Counted from the first letter of the stretch, positions 34,691 through 46,852 are shown. The stretch: DNA of 64,000 bases from Triplophysa rosa (GCF_024868665.1 NC_079890.1:35262296-35326295), one strand, 5' to 3'. Numbers and translations are program-made. Notes: generated by a model from the letters alone, not told the origin.

Positions 34691-36325
34691 ATATATTATA
34701 TGTAATATATAATGAACAGTTTGTTTTCAAAATTTGTGCTACAGTATGTCACACCATTGGTATGGTATATTTGTCACCTACTCATGTAATAAAAAATTAA
34801 ATGGGTCTTTCCTTAATTTTTTTTTATAAAATCAAGGAATAAAAACTTAAAGAGGCCTTCTTAAAGCAGAAAAAGCACTATATATATATATATATATTCC
34901 GACGCAGTTCACGAGTTAGCAGCTCAACAAAAAGAATTACATAATTGTTTTGTAATGCAATGTATCATTACACCACTAATATAATGAATGGATGTAGTGA
35001 AAACAGCAGATATTCTATTCAATATATGATGTAAAAAAGATAAAATACTTCTGAAAATATGATGCAATAAGGTCTAAAACTGAAGACAAACTGAGTAGTC
35101 ATCGTTTTAAGGACCCCAATACTAGAGCCTCATTAATAGTTATAACAGAACAGTATTGACCACTGTAAATCCTTTATGCAGTAAATGAATAATTCATAAT
35201 ATCCAAAAGACCCATGACTGGATCACGTCTAAGACCCTCACAGCTGAGAAAAAATCCAGAGTGCAATCAATAATGTAAAATTAAAAGGGGACAGGTATCA
35301 TGAAAACTCCCCACAGCGCAGACAAGTGTTGAAGTTGCAGTTTTACAGGCTAGAAATACATCACATATTCTGGACCATATAAGGCACCAAAGCATAGACA
35401 CTAACTGTATATAATTCAAAAGGTTTGAGGCCGGCTATTACTTTGAGCTGCGATGTATCAGTATTCTGTGAAGGATCACAGTCCTTACAACATGACAGTT
35501 CACTTCCAGTGACTAAATTCCTCCAACTTCACATCAGCAGATGACACTTTTTTTAGAAAGAGCTTCATAGAAAAAACCTGACAAACCATTTTTAAGATTT
35601 AGATTTGTCCTGTGGCTTAAGAGGAAACAGCTGATGTGCAAATGTTAGTTAAAATAAAAGATATCACATTACCTAATCCAGCTCTTAACATTTTGACACT
35701 TTTTGTATTGTCCATTAATAAGAGACTTGTAACTGCGCACTGACCTCACTAAACTCATTTTTCCTTTCATTTTATGTGACAGTTAAATATAATTAATCAT
35801 AATTTCCCTAGAGGAAATCTGCATATCTGTCCACTTCAAGACATGATGCCTGTGCTTTATCTTGTTCCACAAATCCAAGAACGTCCATTCAGGAAGACCA
35901 GAGGGTTTTGAATAAACTACAGATAAGAGAAGCTTACTCTAAACCTGCTTATAAATCTGTAATTAAAGACTTTTATCTTGTATGAGAAACTTTACGTCAG
36001 TTTAACGGTAGAATGGCTCTGTACAGTGGAGGCAAGAAATCAATCAGAGTCGTTAAATAGACATGCACTGAGTTAACAGTATGTTTACCATAAGCTCACA
36101 GTTTTAGCCAAACTTTAGGTTCACGGAGACATACATGAGATTTAAAACTCGATACAAAACACAGTGAAATGTACAAGGCGAAATACTGGTTGTTAGTATT
36201 ATTTTGGAGTGATACTGTTACGTTCACTCACACTTAGGTTATTAACAAAACTAACTTTTTATAACTAAAAATGATCGTTCTTTACGTGCACATTTTCAAG
36301 ACTCACAAATGCATTTTCGGCAAAC
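34691..36325. other. Unassigned non-coding stretch with (TA)n and a MITE arm
   Basis: A (TA)9-type run lies at 34879-34897 and a single arm of the 31447-type fold-back element at about 34728-34785. The rest is not recognised. Confidence 0.4.
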
Positions 36326-36330
36326 CAAGA

Positions 36331-37262
36331 GACGTTGAATATAAGAGTTACGACATAGACCTCCATAGGAAGAAATGTATGCGGAAGTAACTCGCGTCAT
36401 GGAGTGTCCGATAGTTCCAAACATTGCATTAAAGCCAATTCATTTCAGTGTCTCCCAAAAGCATTTGCTGTACAGTTGGTTAAATACATATTTTTACATT
36501 TTAACGAGATGGCAGTTGAAATTAAAAGTTAAAATTAAACACAAAAACTGATCTTATATTCATATTACTTCAAAGATAAAATGCTGCTATAAATGTAGTC
36601 AACGTAGTAATCAGTGTACACAATGTGCGTATATTAAGCAAAATGAATGCAAATACAGTTGATGTTGTCTGTCCCCCTAAAATCCATTTAAATAGGTTGA
36701 CAGTATGGATTTGTTAGGCCCGATTCACATTTCGCGTCTCTTCCGTGTGCATATTCGTTATTTTAAATGTAGACGTGCGGCACGCGAGCGCAAATAGGGG
36801 CACGCGGTCGCGACGCGCATGCGCACACTTTTCTAGGCGCGTCGCCGCCGCATCCAGATGGAAATAGTTGAACTTTCGGAGTGCCGCGCGCGCACCGCGG
36901 GTCATTTGAAGAGAGTAAGGCCCGATTCACATATCGCGACTAAAACCGCTCGGAAAACGCGAGCCGCGCTGCTTTCTCTCTTCAAATGACCCACGGTGCG
37001 CGTGAGCGGCACTCCGAAAATTTGAACTATTTCCATCTCAATGCGGCGCCCCCTATTTGCGCGCGCCTGCCGCGCGTCTACATTTAAAATAACGAATATG
37101 CATGCGGAAAAGACGCGAAATGTGAATCGGGCCAAAGAGGCGTGGCTCGCGTTTTCCGCGCAGTTTTAGATGCAAAATGTGAATAGGGCCTTTGGAACTA
37201 TTGAGCGCTCCATAAACCACGTGACCACACGGCGGCGAGATCGAGTGTCGTAACTCTCATAT
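36331..37262. mobile_element. DNA transposon with GTTGAATAT.AGAGTTACGACA ends, filled by a MITE
   Basis: The left end (GTTGAATATAAGAGTTACGACA) and the complement of the right end (GTTGAATATGAGAGTTACGACA) match, and a second mirrored block lies inside (ATAGTTCCAAAC against GGAACTATTGAGCGCT). A relative at 55775-56098 carries the same internal sequence, including GTAGTCAACGTAGTAATCAG, without the insertion found here at 36717-37190. No target duplication could be fixed. Confidence 0.7.
36717..37190. mobile_element. Harbinger-like MITE with an inverted copy of itself nested inside
   Basis: The outer element starts GGCCCGATTCACATTTCGCG and ends AAATGTGAATAGGGCC. It is flanked by TTA (36714-36716) and TTT (37191-37193), where the related empty site at 56027-56034 reads GTTTGG. 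Inside, 36919-37133 is the same family in opposite orientation, flanked by TAA (36916-36918) and AAA (37134-37136). Three-bp T/A-rich duplications fit PIF/Harbinger. The very high CpG content creates spurious open frames (36714-37135, minus). Confidence 0.82.
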
Positions 37263-37411
37263 TCAACGGCTTTGGGCAAACCTAAACAATACACCTGTCA
37301 TGTCATACAACTCGAGCCTCGTGCGTGTGTTTAGCGTGTTTTCATGTAGGGTTCTGTTCACTTACCGACGTTGGGTTGGACGCCATCTTTTCTCCTTTAG
37401 TGACCATTGCT

Positions 37412-37897
37412 GCATCCCAATTTCGTATACTATGCGTTTAGTATGTCCCAAATCGTAGTATGTTGAAAAGAGTATTCCAAAGATTCCCGGATGGTCTACT
37501 ACTTCCGATAGAAATTCGAAGTGCAGAATGATGCACACTCTAATGGCTAATCTTACCCACAACTCACCGCGAGTAGGCGGAGTTAAGTGACGCTCCACTG
37601 CATTAATAAAATTAAATAAGTGATGCATCACTAAATTAATAACTATAAGCAAAGAGTTATCATTACATATGAAACAATGAATTAATAAATACTTAAATGG
37701 AAAGAAGAGCTGTATTTTGATGTGTGTGACAGTTAATGGCCATAATGTTGTCTAGGCAACAACGGCCACTTCCGTTTCCTGTTAGTATGTCCCAGTGTGT
37801 GCATATTGTTTTGCTACACACTAAAATGTATATACTTTTCCATAACAAAAACGATACATACTTTTAGTGCATAGTATAAGTAGGCGAATTGGGACGC
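37412..37897. mobile_element. MITE with GCATCCCAATT.CG ends
   Basis: The left end GCATCCCAATTTCGTATACT mirrors the right end GTAGGCGAATTGGGACGC, and TAGTATGTCCC words recur near both ends. The interior is non-coding; the frame at 37362-37652 runs through it by chance. Confidence 0.7.
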
Positions 37898-38087
37898 AAA
37901 ACATGGTTACAGTCCTAGCCATGCACAGTAAATGCGCAAACAGCGCTTTCACTACAAAAAATGACTTTCTTACTTAGTCTCTTTTTGTTGTTTTCCCGTA
38001 AAAATGTCTACAAATTCTTGAATCAAGATGCATTTTCTTGATGAGCAAAATGACCTAAGAAAATAAATCTTGTTTTTATGAAAAAAA

Positions 38088-38264
38088 TATGAAATTTCAG
38101 TGAATTTGTGCTTAAAACAAGCAAACAAATCTGCCAATGGGGTAAGAAAAATGATCTTGAATTAAGGTTTACCTTTTCTTAGTCACTCAATTAAAGATTA
38201 TTTTTCTTACCCCACTGGCAGATTTTTTTGCTTGTTTTAAGCACAAATTCACTGAAATTTCATA
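38088..38264. repeat. Fold-back repeat with 70-bp arms
   Basis: 38088-38160 (TATGAAATTTCAGTGAATTTG, TGCTTAAAACAAGC) is nearly the exact reverse complement of 38190-38264. The loop holds AATTAAGG and AAGGTTTACC. It resembles a fold-back family widely seen in fish; ends and duplications were not defined. Confidence 0.85.
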
Positions 38265-40022
38265 TAGAGATGGGAACATCTTACCTCCGACCTCAATGCG
38301 TCCCAGTCAATCACGTGTCACGGCACAACAACAAAAAGCGCCAAAACTTTATTTATCATTTGAATTTGTTGATGAAACGTACATTAGAGACTATTCATAT
38401 AATTTCTTGCTGAAATTATACTTTAAAGTTTGTTTTTACCTTTTTATAATAGATAGCTCCTCGCTAATCAGCTTGAGCGTCACATCAAATGACGCATCTC
38501 CCTGAGGTCGGGTAGATCGATCTGCCCCCAATTTTTTAGGGGTCTCATGACCGACTTTGAGTGGCGTTCCAAACGTCTACTTCCGGGTTTGAAGTGGGGA
38601 ATATCCAAAATCCCAGTTGTCTGGAACGCAGCATGAGCATGTCTCAGGGAACTTTATTTGGCAAAAGAATAGTTCAGAACAATTCATACACCGCAATAAC
38701 AGGGATTCAGGGGAAAATAGGCTAATATATTTAATTTAGCACCGTATTAAAAACACAAACTAGAGTTTTTTTCATCAACAAATGATTTTAGACATAACCC
38801 TCAACAATGATCAGGCTAAAAAGCCAGCAGTCAAAGCAAAAGGGGTACTGCTGTAATACAGGAGACTGCTACCATGCAACACCGTTCTCATTCATTTTCA
38901 TGAACTTTACAAGGATGCATTTTTCATGTACTCTCTTTAAAGGTGCTATTCATGATTTTATGATAGCTTGCATTTTTTTAGGCAACAGTCTCAGCCAAAA
39001 CTCAACAGATGCCTGTTTGTTTTTTCCAAAAGCGCATTGAAGAATATCTCAGCTGAGCAAGAACACCCCAGAGGGACCATTTACTGCATTGGCCGTATTA
39101 AGCAGGTCACGAGGGACCCAAAAGCACTAGCTTAGCACTTTGCCGTTTATCTTATACAGTATATAACCAGAAGAAAAAGCACAAAATACAATCAGATTAG
39201 TGTTGGTAAGAGTTTTATGAGCTGAGAGTGTGTGTTTGAGAGCGAGAGAAAGAGAGAGAGAGAGAGGAAGTTTGGTGATAGTGAAGTACTTAAGGCAACA
39301 GTGATGATTACTTCATAAATCATGCTTGATGTGGCAGCAGGGGACTCAGTGTCTTATCCCTGAAGGTAAAAGGAGTGCAAAAAGTGAAGCAAATATCCTA
39401 CTTCTCTTACTTATCCCTGAGCTATGAGAGACATTAAATACAACTTCCCCCAAAGGATAAGTGGGTTCATTAATCTATCAGTTTCAAAGAAGTCATTCGC
39501 AATGATGGTCCGTAAGAGCGGGAAGGGAGACTGAGCCCATCGAAAACATTCAAAAAGAAAGATATACCCAGATAACATGAACTCATATTTTATCAGTTTA
39601 CTTACTAATGCGCTTAACTCAGATGCATATCATTTAAATGATGACTTCATTTGGTTCTTGGTCGTACAAGGCAAGAGAAGAAATTACATTTGAAATGGCG
39701 AAGGTGACATTTGAGTTGATGTTAGATGGACTAGGGCACTTCATTCATTTACATTTACATTGATCTTAGTTTGTATATTGGCACTGTGTGATATATTTCA
39801 TTCTTTTACTTTGTTGATCATATCATAGGTCCTCCTCGATATTGACATGGGCTGCATTGGTGATCAGAATTATTATAACATAATAATGTCATAAATCTTC
39901 AAGACTATAGCATTTTATTTTTCAATATCAGGGAGTGCGTGTATATAATATATTAGCATAATTTTCAGAATACATTTAGAATATGTTAATAAACTAAATA
40001 ATATTTTGTTGTTTGAACAATA
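38265..40022. other. Unassigned stretch with a GA microsatellite
   Basis: A GA-rich run lies at 39245-39267. No gene or repeat ends recognised elsewhere. Confidence 0.4.
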
Positions 40023-41046
40023 CAGCACAGCAGGGGACAATGTGCGGGCCGAATCACCTTTTTTTAAATCATAGTGCACCAAATTACCAATTAATTTGCA
40101 AAAAAACTAGAAAGACATACTGTTCTGTAAAAACTGCATTTAATAAATCCTCAGAACTGTTCAATAACACTCTTATTACTCTTTGAACAAAATAAATTTG
40201 TTAAAGTAAAGGTAATCAAAACCCTTTCCTTTGAATATGAATATTTTTTGTCAGATACTTTTTACACTAGTAATGACAAAATAAGAAAAAAATGCTACAG
40301 ACTCTATTGGTGTACAGACGGGTTACATTAAATATGAACCATAGCTATACAATATAATTCAAAAACTGCCTTTAACATATTTAACAACTCAGTAGTACAG
40401 TAGTAGTACAAGTAGTACAACTTCACTTTGGATATGAACATTAAATATTTACTAGAAATGAAAAATTTCCTTTAACAAAGAAAAATCTATAGATCGCATC
40501 TGTAATGCATTTTGACTTCATAAAGCAGACACATTATGATTTTAATTCCTGCTTCCTGACATTTCTTTTCTTCAACCAGTGCAACCACAGCAGTTGCCAC
40601 TCTCATAATGTCATTTAGATTCTGAAATTCATCCTGCAGACCAAGAATTTTTTCGTTGTATTTGTCAATGTTGTCTTTGTCGTGAGCAGTGTGCACAGAT
40701 TTTAAAGTGCGAAAATGAGCTGGGTTGCATGGGGAAAGCTGCGTTGCCCACAGATCTAGTTTCATCTCAAATGCGCGAATCGTAATATTCGGTCACGACT
40801 TTGACGCGGTAGGGTAGACTGTGAGAAATATTTTTTTCAGATAAAAAGGCCTCAAATTGCCGATGGTTGAACCCCTTTGCTCTGATGAAATTGACAGTTT
40901 TTATCACCACATCCATAATATTGTCCGTTTTTAGGGTTTTGCCACACAACGCTTCCTGGTGTAATATACCATGAAAATTTTGAATTTTGTCATCACGCCT
41001 GCCTTTTTCCCAACCATGGATGGAGCGCCATCCGTTGCCACACTAA

Positions 41047-41314
41047 TGCTGTGTTCTCACCAAACGCGAATTAAGCGTTTGGCGCGAGTAAATTACATAC
41101 AAAGTCAATGCAAAGACGCGCATAGACACGAACTCGCGTTGGGCCGCGTTGGGCGGCGCGTTTGCGACGTTCTTCCGCGCAAGTTTAAAATTTTCAACTC
41201 GAGCTATGAATTCGCGCGAAGATTTCCGCGTCACTCACGCGAAAATAACGAACTTTTCCTGCGAGTAATAAAGAGCGTGGAACGCGATTGCTCGCGTTTG
41301 GTGTGAACACAACA
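41047..41314. mobile_element. Harbinger-like MITE copy 1, nested in the transposase
   Basis: Starts TGCTGTGTTCTCACCAAACG, ends TTTGGTGTGAACACAACA; flanked by TAA (41044-41046) and TTA (41315-41317). It is strongly CpG-rich with many GCGC words. It separates the DVAQLG part of the transposase from the TDGAPSM part. Confidence 0.85.
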
Positions 41315-41317
41315 TTA

Positions 41318-41619
41318 TGCTGTGTTCTCACCGAACGCGAATTAAGCGTTTGGCGCGAGTAAATTACATACAAAGTCAATGCAAAGACTCGCATAGACGC
41401 GAACTCGCGGCAGGCGGTGCTAATTACGCGTATCAGGCGACGCAATTGCCGCGAATCGGGCGGCGCGTTTGAGGCGTTCTTCCGCGCAAGTTGAAAATTT
41501 TCAACTGGAGCTATGAATTCGCGCTAAGAGTTTTCGCGTCACTCACGCGAAAATAACGAACTTTTCCCGCGAGTAATAAAGAGCGTGGAACGCGATTGCT
41601 CGCGTTTGTGAACACAGTA
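41318..41619. mobile_element. Harbinger-like MITE copy 2, head-to-tail with copy 1
   Basis: Same ends (TGCTGTGTTCTCACCGAACG and GTTTGTGAACACAGTA); flanked by TTA at 41315-41317 and TAA at 41620-41622. It has about 45 bp (near 41408-41460) not present in copy 1. The shared central triplet shows that one copy inserted at the duplicated target of the other. Confidence 0.85.
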
Positions 41620-41621
41620 TA

Positions 41622-41787
41622 ACACCGTGTGTACACCGGACGCGGCGCAACGCGACACACGGCTTGTTCTAATGGGATTGTCGCGCCACGTCCGGTGTGG
41701 ACAAAATTTAAAATTACAATGGGTTCTAATGCGTTCTATTGTCTCTTGTCGCATCGCGCCGCGCCGCATCCGGTGTAGACACGGTGT
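41622..41787. mobile_element. Third nested MITE, ACACCGTGT.TACACCGGA family
   Basis: ACACCGTGTGTACACCGGAC at the left mirrors ATCCGGTGTAGACACGGTGT at the right, with inverted ends of about 35 bp. It abuts copy 2 of the previous family without a spacer. The two GC-rich element types give misleading long frames at 41539-41908. Confidence 0.8.
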
Positions 41788-42723
41788 CACAGCGCGACAC
41801 CAGTCAACCTCCAGTCTGTCCAGAGCACCAATGGAAGTAGTCCTGTCTGTCATTAAAACCAGCTCGACAAATTCTTCATCAACTCCACGAATAAATAACC
41901 CCAGCTGAGCTACGTCGGTGATATCTCATCGAGTGCTATAGAAAAAGCAACGAATGACTTGACTTTGTCTTTCAGCTGACGGATCAGGTCTCCTGCAAGG
42001 TCCTCGATTCTTTCAGCCACGGTATTTCTTGACAAGCTAATACTGGCAAAAGTGTGTTTTTTCTCAAGACACACAAGCTCCGCCGCCTTAACCATACACT
42101 TCTTGACGAATTCTCCCTCTGAAAATGGCTTTGATGCCGCTGCGATTTCGTTGGCAATCAAATAGCTAGCCTTTACAGCTTCATCAGTCACTGTTCTTTT
42201 TGTAAACATTGATTGCTTTAATTTCAAAGCTAAAGCTAATTTATTGACTTTTTCTGTTCGGAGCTGTCCAGTGTATTTATCATATTTCTCTGCGTGCATC
42301 TCATAGTGCCGTTTAATACTGACTCTTTTTGCACAGCCACGGCTTGTAAGCAGATTAAACATATCGGCCTGCCGTTGACCTCAGAGAAGAAATACTTCTC
42401 TTTCCATTTCTCCTGAAACATCCGCCCTTCCAGATCGATTTGTCTTTTTTTTGGACATTTTTAAAATCACGAGTCCTCGCCGCACAACATAGCCTACTGT
42501 ATGTATTCGAAATTTAGGCGCCGTTTTAGAATCCGCATGTGTGTTAAGGGTTCCGGCAGAAGCCCAATTAAATGATCAATGATAAAATAAAAAATGAATA
42601 AAACCAAACATAATATAGCAGCAATATAATTATTTCATAAAAAGTAATAATAATAATAAACTTATATTTCATACTTTTATTACTTTTCAAATCATCCCGT
42701 TGTTTGACACCCCTGCAGCACAG

Positions 42724-42855
42724 AATCTTAGGATTCAAGGGGAGGACCAAAATGCAGCTTCAATGACACACACCTAAAACAAACAAATACATAACAGTCC
42801 AAAACAGAATGTATAACTGTAAAATTTGTGACAGCCAATCAAAATCCATTTGACC
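42724..42855. other. Short unassigned spacer
   Basis: Nothing recognised. Confidence 0.4.
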
Positions 42856-42917
42856 TTAAAGGTCCAGTAGGGGGCGAGGAATGTGGAGGGAGCCGTTGGT
42901 TGCAATTCACAACCTCA
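42856..42917 (+). mobile_element. Fragment of the TTAAAGGTG MITE family
   Basis: TTAAAGGTCCAGT followed by GAGGGAGCCGTTGGTTGCAA and TTCACAACCTC matches the right-hand part of the copies at 7811 and 8963. Confidence 0.6.
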
Positions 42918-45900
42918 GAAATGAACAAGACACAGGTACAGTAACAATGAAAGGGAAACAGCAACATAACAGAACTACAAATCAAAAGTCTAATAACAAG
43001 ACAAACAGACATGACAATGTCAGCCTTCATGGGCATTGTTCATGCATGAAATATCTAAAATAGTTTCTCCAGCGTTTGTTAGTAAACATTGAATGACAGT
43101 GTTCTACTTTTAAGATCTAAGGTTATAAAAACGGTCCTTGACATAAAAATAATGTCTCATTGTCATCCAATACACAGTGAATGAAGCCAATATTTTATAG
43201 CAGGTAAGATCAATGAGTTGAGGTTACGAGAGGGGAAATTAGCAGGGTATTTTTCTACACCTGTAAATTGTGACATAGATAAACATTTTCATCCATTAAA
43301 TATTGTGTCATACAAAAATAAGCAATACTATAATAACTTAATGTGTGACAGTAAGTGCTTCATTCAGACAGTAAGATGTGTGAGCTTTTACAGAGATGCT
43401 TCAGTGCCTGGCAGCATCATTTTTCTCATCTTTGGCTAGCCATCTGAAATTAATGGTTGATTGACATATGAACCTGTACCTCAGAGAGATGTCTTCACCT
43501 GTCTTGTCATATTGAAAATACATCAATGTCATCATAAATACAAAAGCCACTTTTATTTTTTACAGAGGGCTTTAGTAAATGCTCACGTATTCAAGTAAAT
43601 AAGTCATTTTGTATATTAAGGTGTCTGCCAAATGAATGCAGAGAAGACTTTCCAGCGCACGCTGAACTGCATAATGATGTGTGTTATATGTGACATTACA
43701 GTTGCCATTAAAGAAATACTTGCAGACAAAAAAGTCAAAGTCAATTTTATACGTAACTGGAATTACTAAACATTTTCCACTGAAAGATATAAATCTACAG
43801 AAAATAACTGTCAGTCTGCCTTAGATGAATCTTAAAGAGTTTGCACCCTTTCAGTTTATTAATGTGTAGGAAAATCAATCACCTAAAACGCATTCTAATC
43901 TGAGTTTACTACTAAACGTTGGCACCACATATTACCCCTCACAGCAATATTTGTCTATGAAGGGGATCTGGTTGTGATCAGTATATACAAGAGTAATCAA
44001 CGCAGAACATTTCTAATAACAACATTCAAGTGGTTTGTGATAAAACAAACTTAATCACCCTGGTTTGACTTCAGCCTCGGGTATTACCCGAGCGTATTAA
44101 ATGTTTAAAAGCTTCTACCATGATTATTTTGTTTGGTATCACATTTCTGTCATATTAAAAACTGAATGTGGGTCAAACCCTATGGCCAAAATTGGGTCCC
44201 ATCTGCTCAAGTCAACAGGTTTGCAAAAATAACAGCTTGGAGAGATTAGGAGCCGCTCATCCTGAGGTCTAACTTACATAACCTAGACAAATATGCTGTA
44301 TTAAAAAGTGAGCAGATGTTACCTGTCAGGTCTTCGGAGGTCTTTCGTCTCTTTTCCATCAAGCTAAGAAAAACACTTTGAAGCTATCCATCCAAACATA
44401 CTACTGTATGTATTACACAATGTTACAAATCTTTTAAAAAAGTTGTGTTTTGCTTTCATTTTAATGTTTCTTTATGAAGTTTAACATGCTGACTACAAAA
44501 ATCTGGGTAATTTTGGCTACTCACAAAAAAACGAAAAAATATTTTCACACATTTATACATTTCGGTATTGTTACTCATACGCAGAAATGACAAGGTACTG
44601 GCATAAACTGAGCTCAAAACAACAGTTTAACGTAACAGTTACTAAAAACGAGTCGTCCAAAACTTCAGAAGTGTACATTTGATCGTTTTTGTCTTGTTTT
44701 TATGACTAATACATGGTCACCCATCATCGCTTCATCCCACCTTCCCTGTACATTTCTAGAATTTTCTGACCGTGACAATTGGAAAATTATTTTTAAAAAT
44801 ATGTGAAAATTTTTCATACACCGATATATCGCAATCAATGATAAAAGCTTAAAATATACTTGAGCTAAATATACACTAAAACATTGCTGAAACATGAAAA
44901 TAAATATTACCATAATAATTAGCACCAAAGAACTATAAAAAGGTCGGGCGAAACCAAAATTTGTGTGTTATCTATAGTAAAAAGTCGACTGCTGACACGG
45001 TTTTTCCATGGCCTGGTTTGTTTAGCTGAACTTTTAAAAAAGGTTTAGAGCTGTCAGTCGACCTACATTCTCTCAAACCAGACTCTAGCCTGAGCCTAAA
45101 CACAAGCCCCATCATCCCTCTACAACCTAAACAACCAAGTGCACTGGGACTTCAGGGTTACCCATGTTTCCTGGAATGGTATCACATAAGACACATTATA
45201 TTAACCTATCATAAGCTATCCACATTCTCGCACGTTCAAGATTTATAAGTCACATGACATTTAGAGCTCAGGTGATTGGCTCAAAAAACGTTTATGATCA
45301 CAGGGCTGCTTGATTATGACAAAATCATAATCACTATTTGGCAAATTCTCACTACTTTTTCAAATACTGAGATCATGATTACTTTACATGGTTAGTGACT
45401 CACTGATTTCCAAGAAAACATCAGTAATCTTTTTATGTATACTGAATTCCGCTGAAAAGCAAATCTGCACCCCTACATCAAATTTGAACAATTTACCAAA
45501 ATCATATTTTTATCTTTGGAGGTTAACTGCACGACCATAAGTGTGAACCCACAAACATATTTGCAAACCACTGAGTGTTTCATTGAGAAGAAATGAAATA
45601 CTATGAATCAAATAGCTTTCTTCAGGTATCTTAGACATCATTCAAACACAATATTTGAATATTTTTGCTTTGACTAACCAGATAAGATGTGGTAGGGATC
45701 TTATTGTTAAGTAAAACCCAAACAAGAGTTGTTTTCGAATGGAAAGCAACCAGGTGGCCTTTTACAAAAAAACAGATGATATCTTCTGCTGAAAGCTTTA
45801 TTCCATACACGCCATGAAACCCTTCTAGTCTTCTAGTAAAGCCATAAATATAAGTGCAGACCTTGCATCTGACTCTATACCTTTAAAAATACTGAAGATA

Positions 45901-46403
45901 TTTTTCAGAAAGTAAAAAAGTGAGAGGAAATTTCGATTACCGATTGTGTCAAGCTTGATAAACGATGGACTCTTTTGAGTCTCTCAGCATGGCTCGCTGT
46001 ACAAACTGAGATGCACACCTTTCACCGTCTCTCCTCTTTCTCACTGTCTCGCTTTGTGAACAGCTGCCTCTCGATATTCTTATTTCAGTGATTGCAGGCT
46101 AACATCTAATGTAATGCATTATTCAGAAGCAACACCCATAGCTTGAATGCATCAATCAAAAGCATGATGCAAACTGACTGGTTTCATTCCTAAGCGTAAA
46201 ATTTAAGCAACCTTCTGTATTTTGTATTGAAACTTATGAGTTCTTTCAAAGCAATAGTTTCCAAAACAATGAAAATTAATTATATACACTATATACACTC
46301 CTGTAATTTCAAACTTATTTGACATTCTTTTCTCTCGGCCATGGGCCATTTATGCCACATATTACCATCCAACTGTACCATCAAAGTATTATATATTTAT
46401 ATA
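42918..46403. other. Long unassigned stretch
   Basis: Mostly single-copy-looking AT-rich DNA. CAGGGCTGCTTGATTATGAC at 45301-45320 resembles the start of a hAT-type MITE, but no right end was found. No exon, RNA gene or CRISPR-like array seen. Confidence 0.4.
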
Positions 46404-46852
46404 TGTGACCCTGGACCACAAAAACGTGGGTCAATTTTTTGAAATTGAGATTTTTATATCATCTGAAAGCTGAATAAATAAGCCTTGATGTATGGTTTGT
46501 TAGGATAGGACAATATTTGGCCAAAATACAACTATTTAAAACTCTGTAATCTGAGGGTGCAAAAAATATATATTTTGAGAAAATCGCCTTTAAAGTTGTC
46601 CATCAGAGAAAAGCGGAAGCTTTGCATAGATACCAAACTTGAGTGGGAAGTTTGTAGGCGTGTTTCCGGCCATTTTTGTGCCCAATTTGGCTACATCCAC
46701 TCACAAAAATAAAGTTTTGATATATTTACTGTAGCAAACTTACAAAATATCTTCATGGAACATCATCTTTATTTAATATCCGCAAATTCTTTTTGGCATA
46801 AAAGAAAAATCGATAACTTTGAAAATGACTGGTTTAGTGGTCCATGGTCACA
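46404..46852. mobile_element. DNA element with TGTGACCCTGGACCAC ends
   Basis: The left TGTGACCCTGGACCACAAAA mirrors the right TAGTGGTCCATGGTCACA; both flanks are TATA-rich. The interior has GTATGGTTTGTTAGGATAGG and AAATATCTTCATGGAACATC, which I recall from a common cyprinid repeat. A stretch around 46600-46690 looks foreign to that repeat. The frame at 46755-46982 runs through the right part and is not a gene. Confidence 0.8.

Larger units (their letters stand above)
40487..42458 (-). pseudogene. hAT transposase pseudogene (GTF2IRD2/FAM200-type)
   Basis: Reading on minus from an ATG at 42458, the gene starts with a short Lys-rich stretch whose A8 run shifts the frame. A BED-like finger follows (EKYFFSEVNGRPICLICLQ, with a shifted frame before the HYEMHAEKY part). 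Next comes a helical region with FSEGEFVKKCM and ISLSRNTVAERIEDLA, then the catalytic-core approach SIALDE...DVAQLGLFIRGVD, where a stop and frameshift occur near 41910. After the inserted elements it resumes with [16 protein letters not shown] and [19 protein letters not shown], and ends in LWATQLSPCNPAHFRTLK and LQDEFQ. The LDE, TDGAPSM and NHRQF blocks are typical of the hAT group that gave rise to GTF2IRD2 and FAM200. At least four frame breaks plus a missing C-terminal dimerisation segment make it non-functional. Confidence 0.88.
40031..42715 (-). mobile_element. Complete hAT (Charlie-like) transposon with a broken transposase
   Basis: On the minus strand it begins CAGGGGTGTCAAACAACG (42715 downward), a classic hAT terminus, and ends at 40031 with CAGGGG read on plus. 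An exact 8-bp duplication, CAGCACAG, flanks it at 40023-40030 and 42716-42723. It encodes the degraded transposase below and has three short elements inserted (41047-41787). Without these it would be about 1.9 kb, short for an autonomous hAT, so internal deletion is also likely. Confidence 0.93.

Noticed and set aside
36714..37135. Arg-rich frames in a CpG-dense block, possible CpG-island gene
   Set aside because: The block is a nested pair of Harbinger-like MITEs with target duplications and an empty relative at 56 kb.
41047..41619. Simple local tandem duplication
   Set aside because: Separate triplet flanks and a 45-bp difference favour two independent insertions, although duplication is not fully excluded.
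41539..41908. Overlapping long frames on both strands
   Set aside because: They run through two GC-rich MITEs; only short stretches at their edges belong to the hAT transposase.
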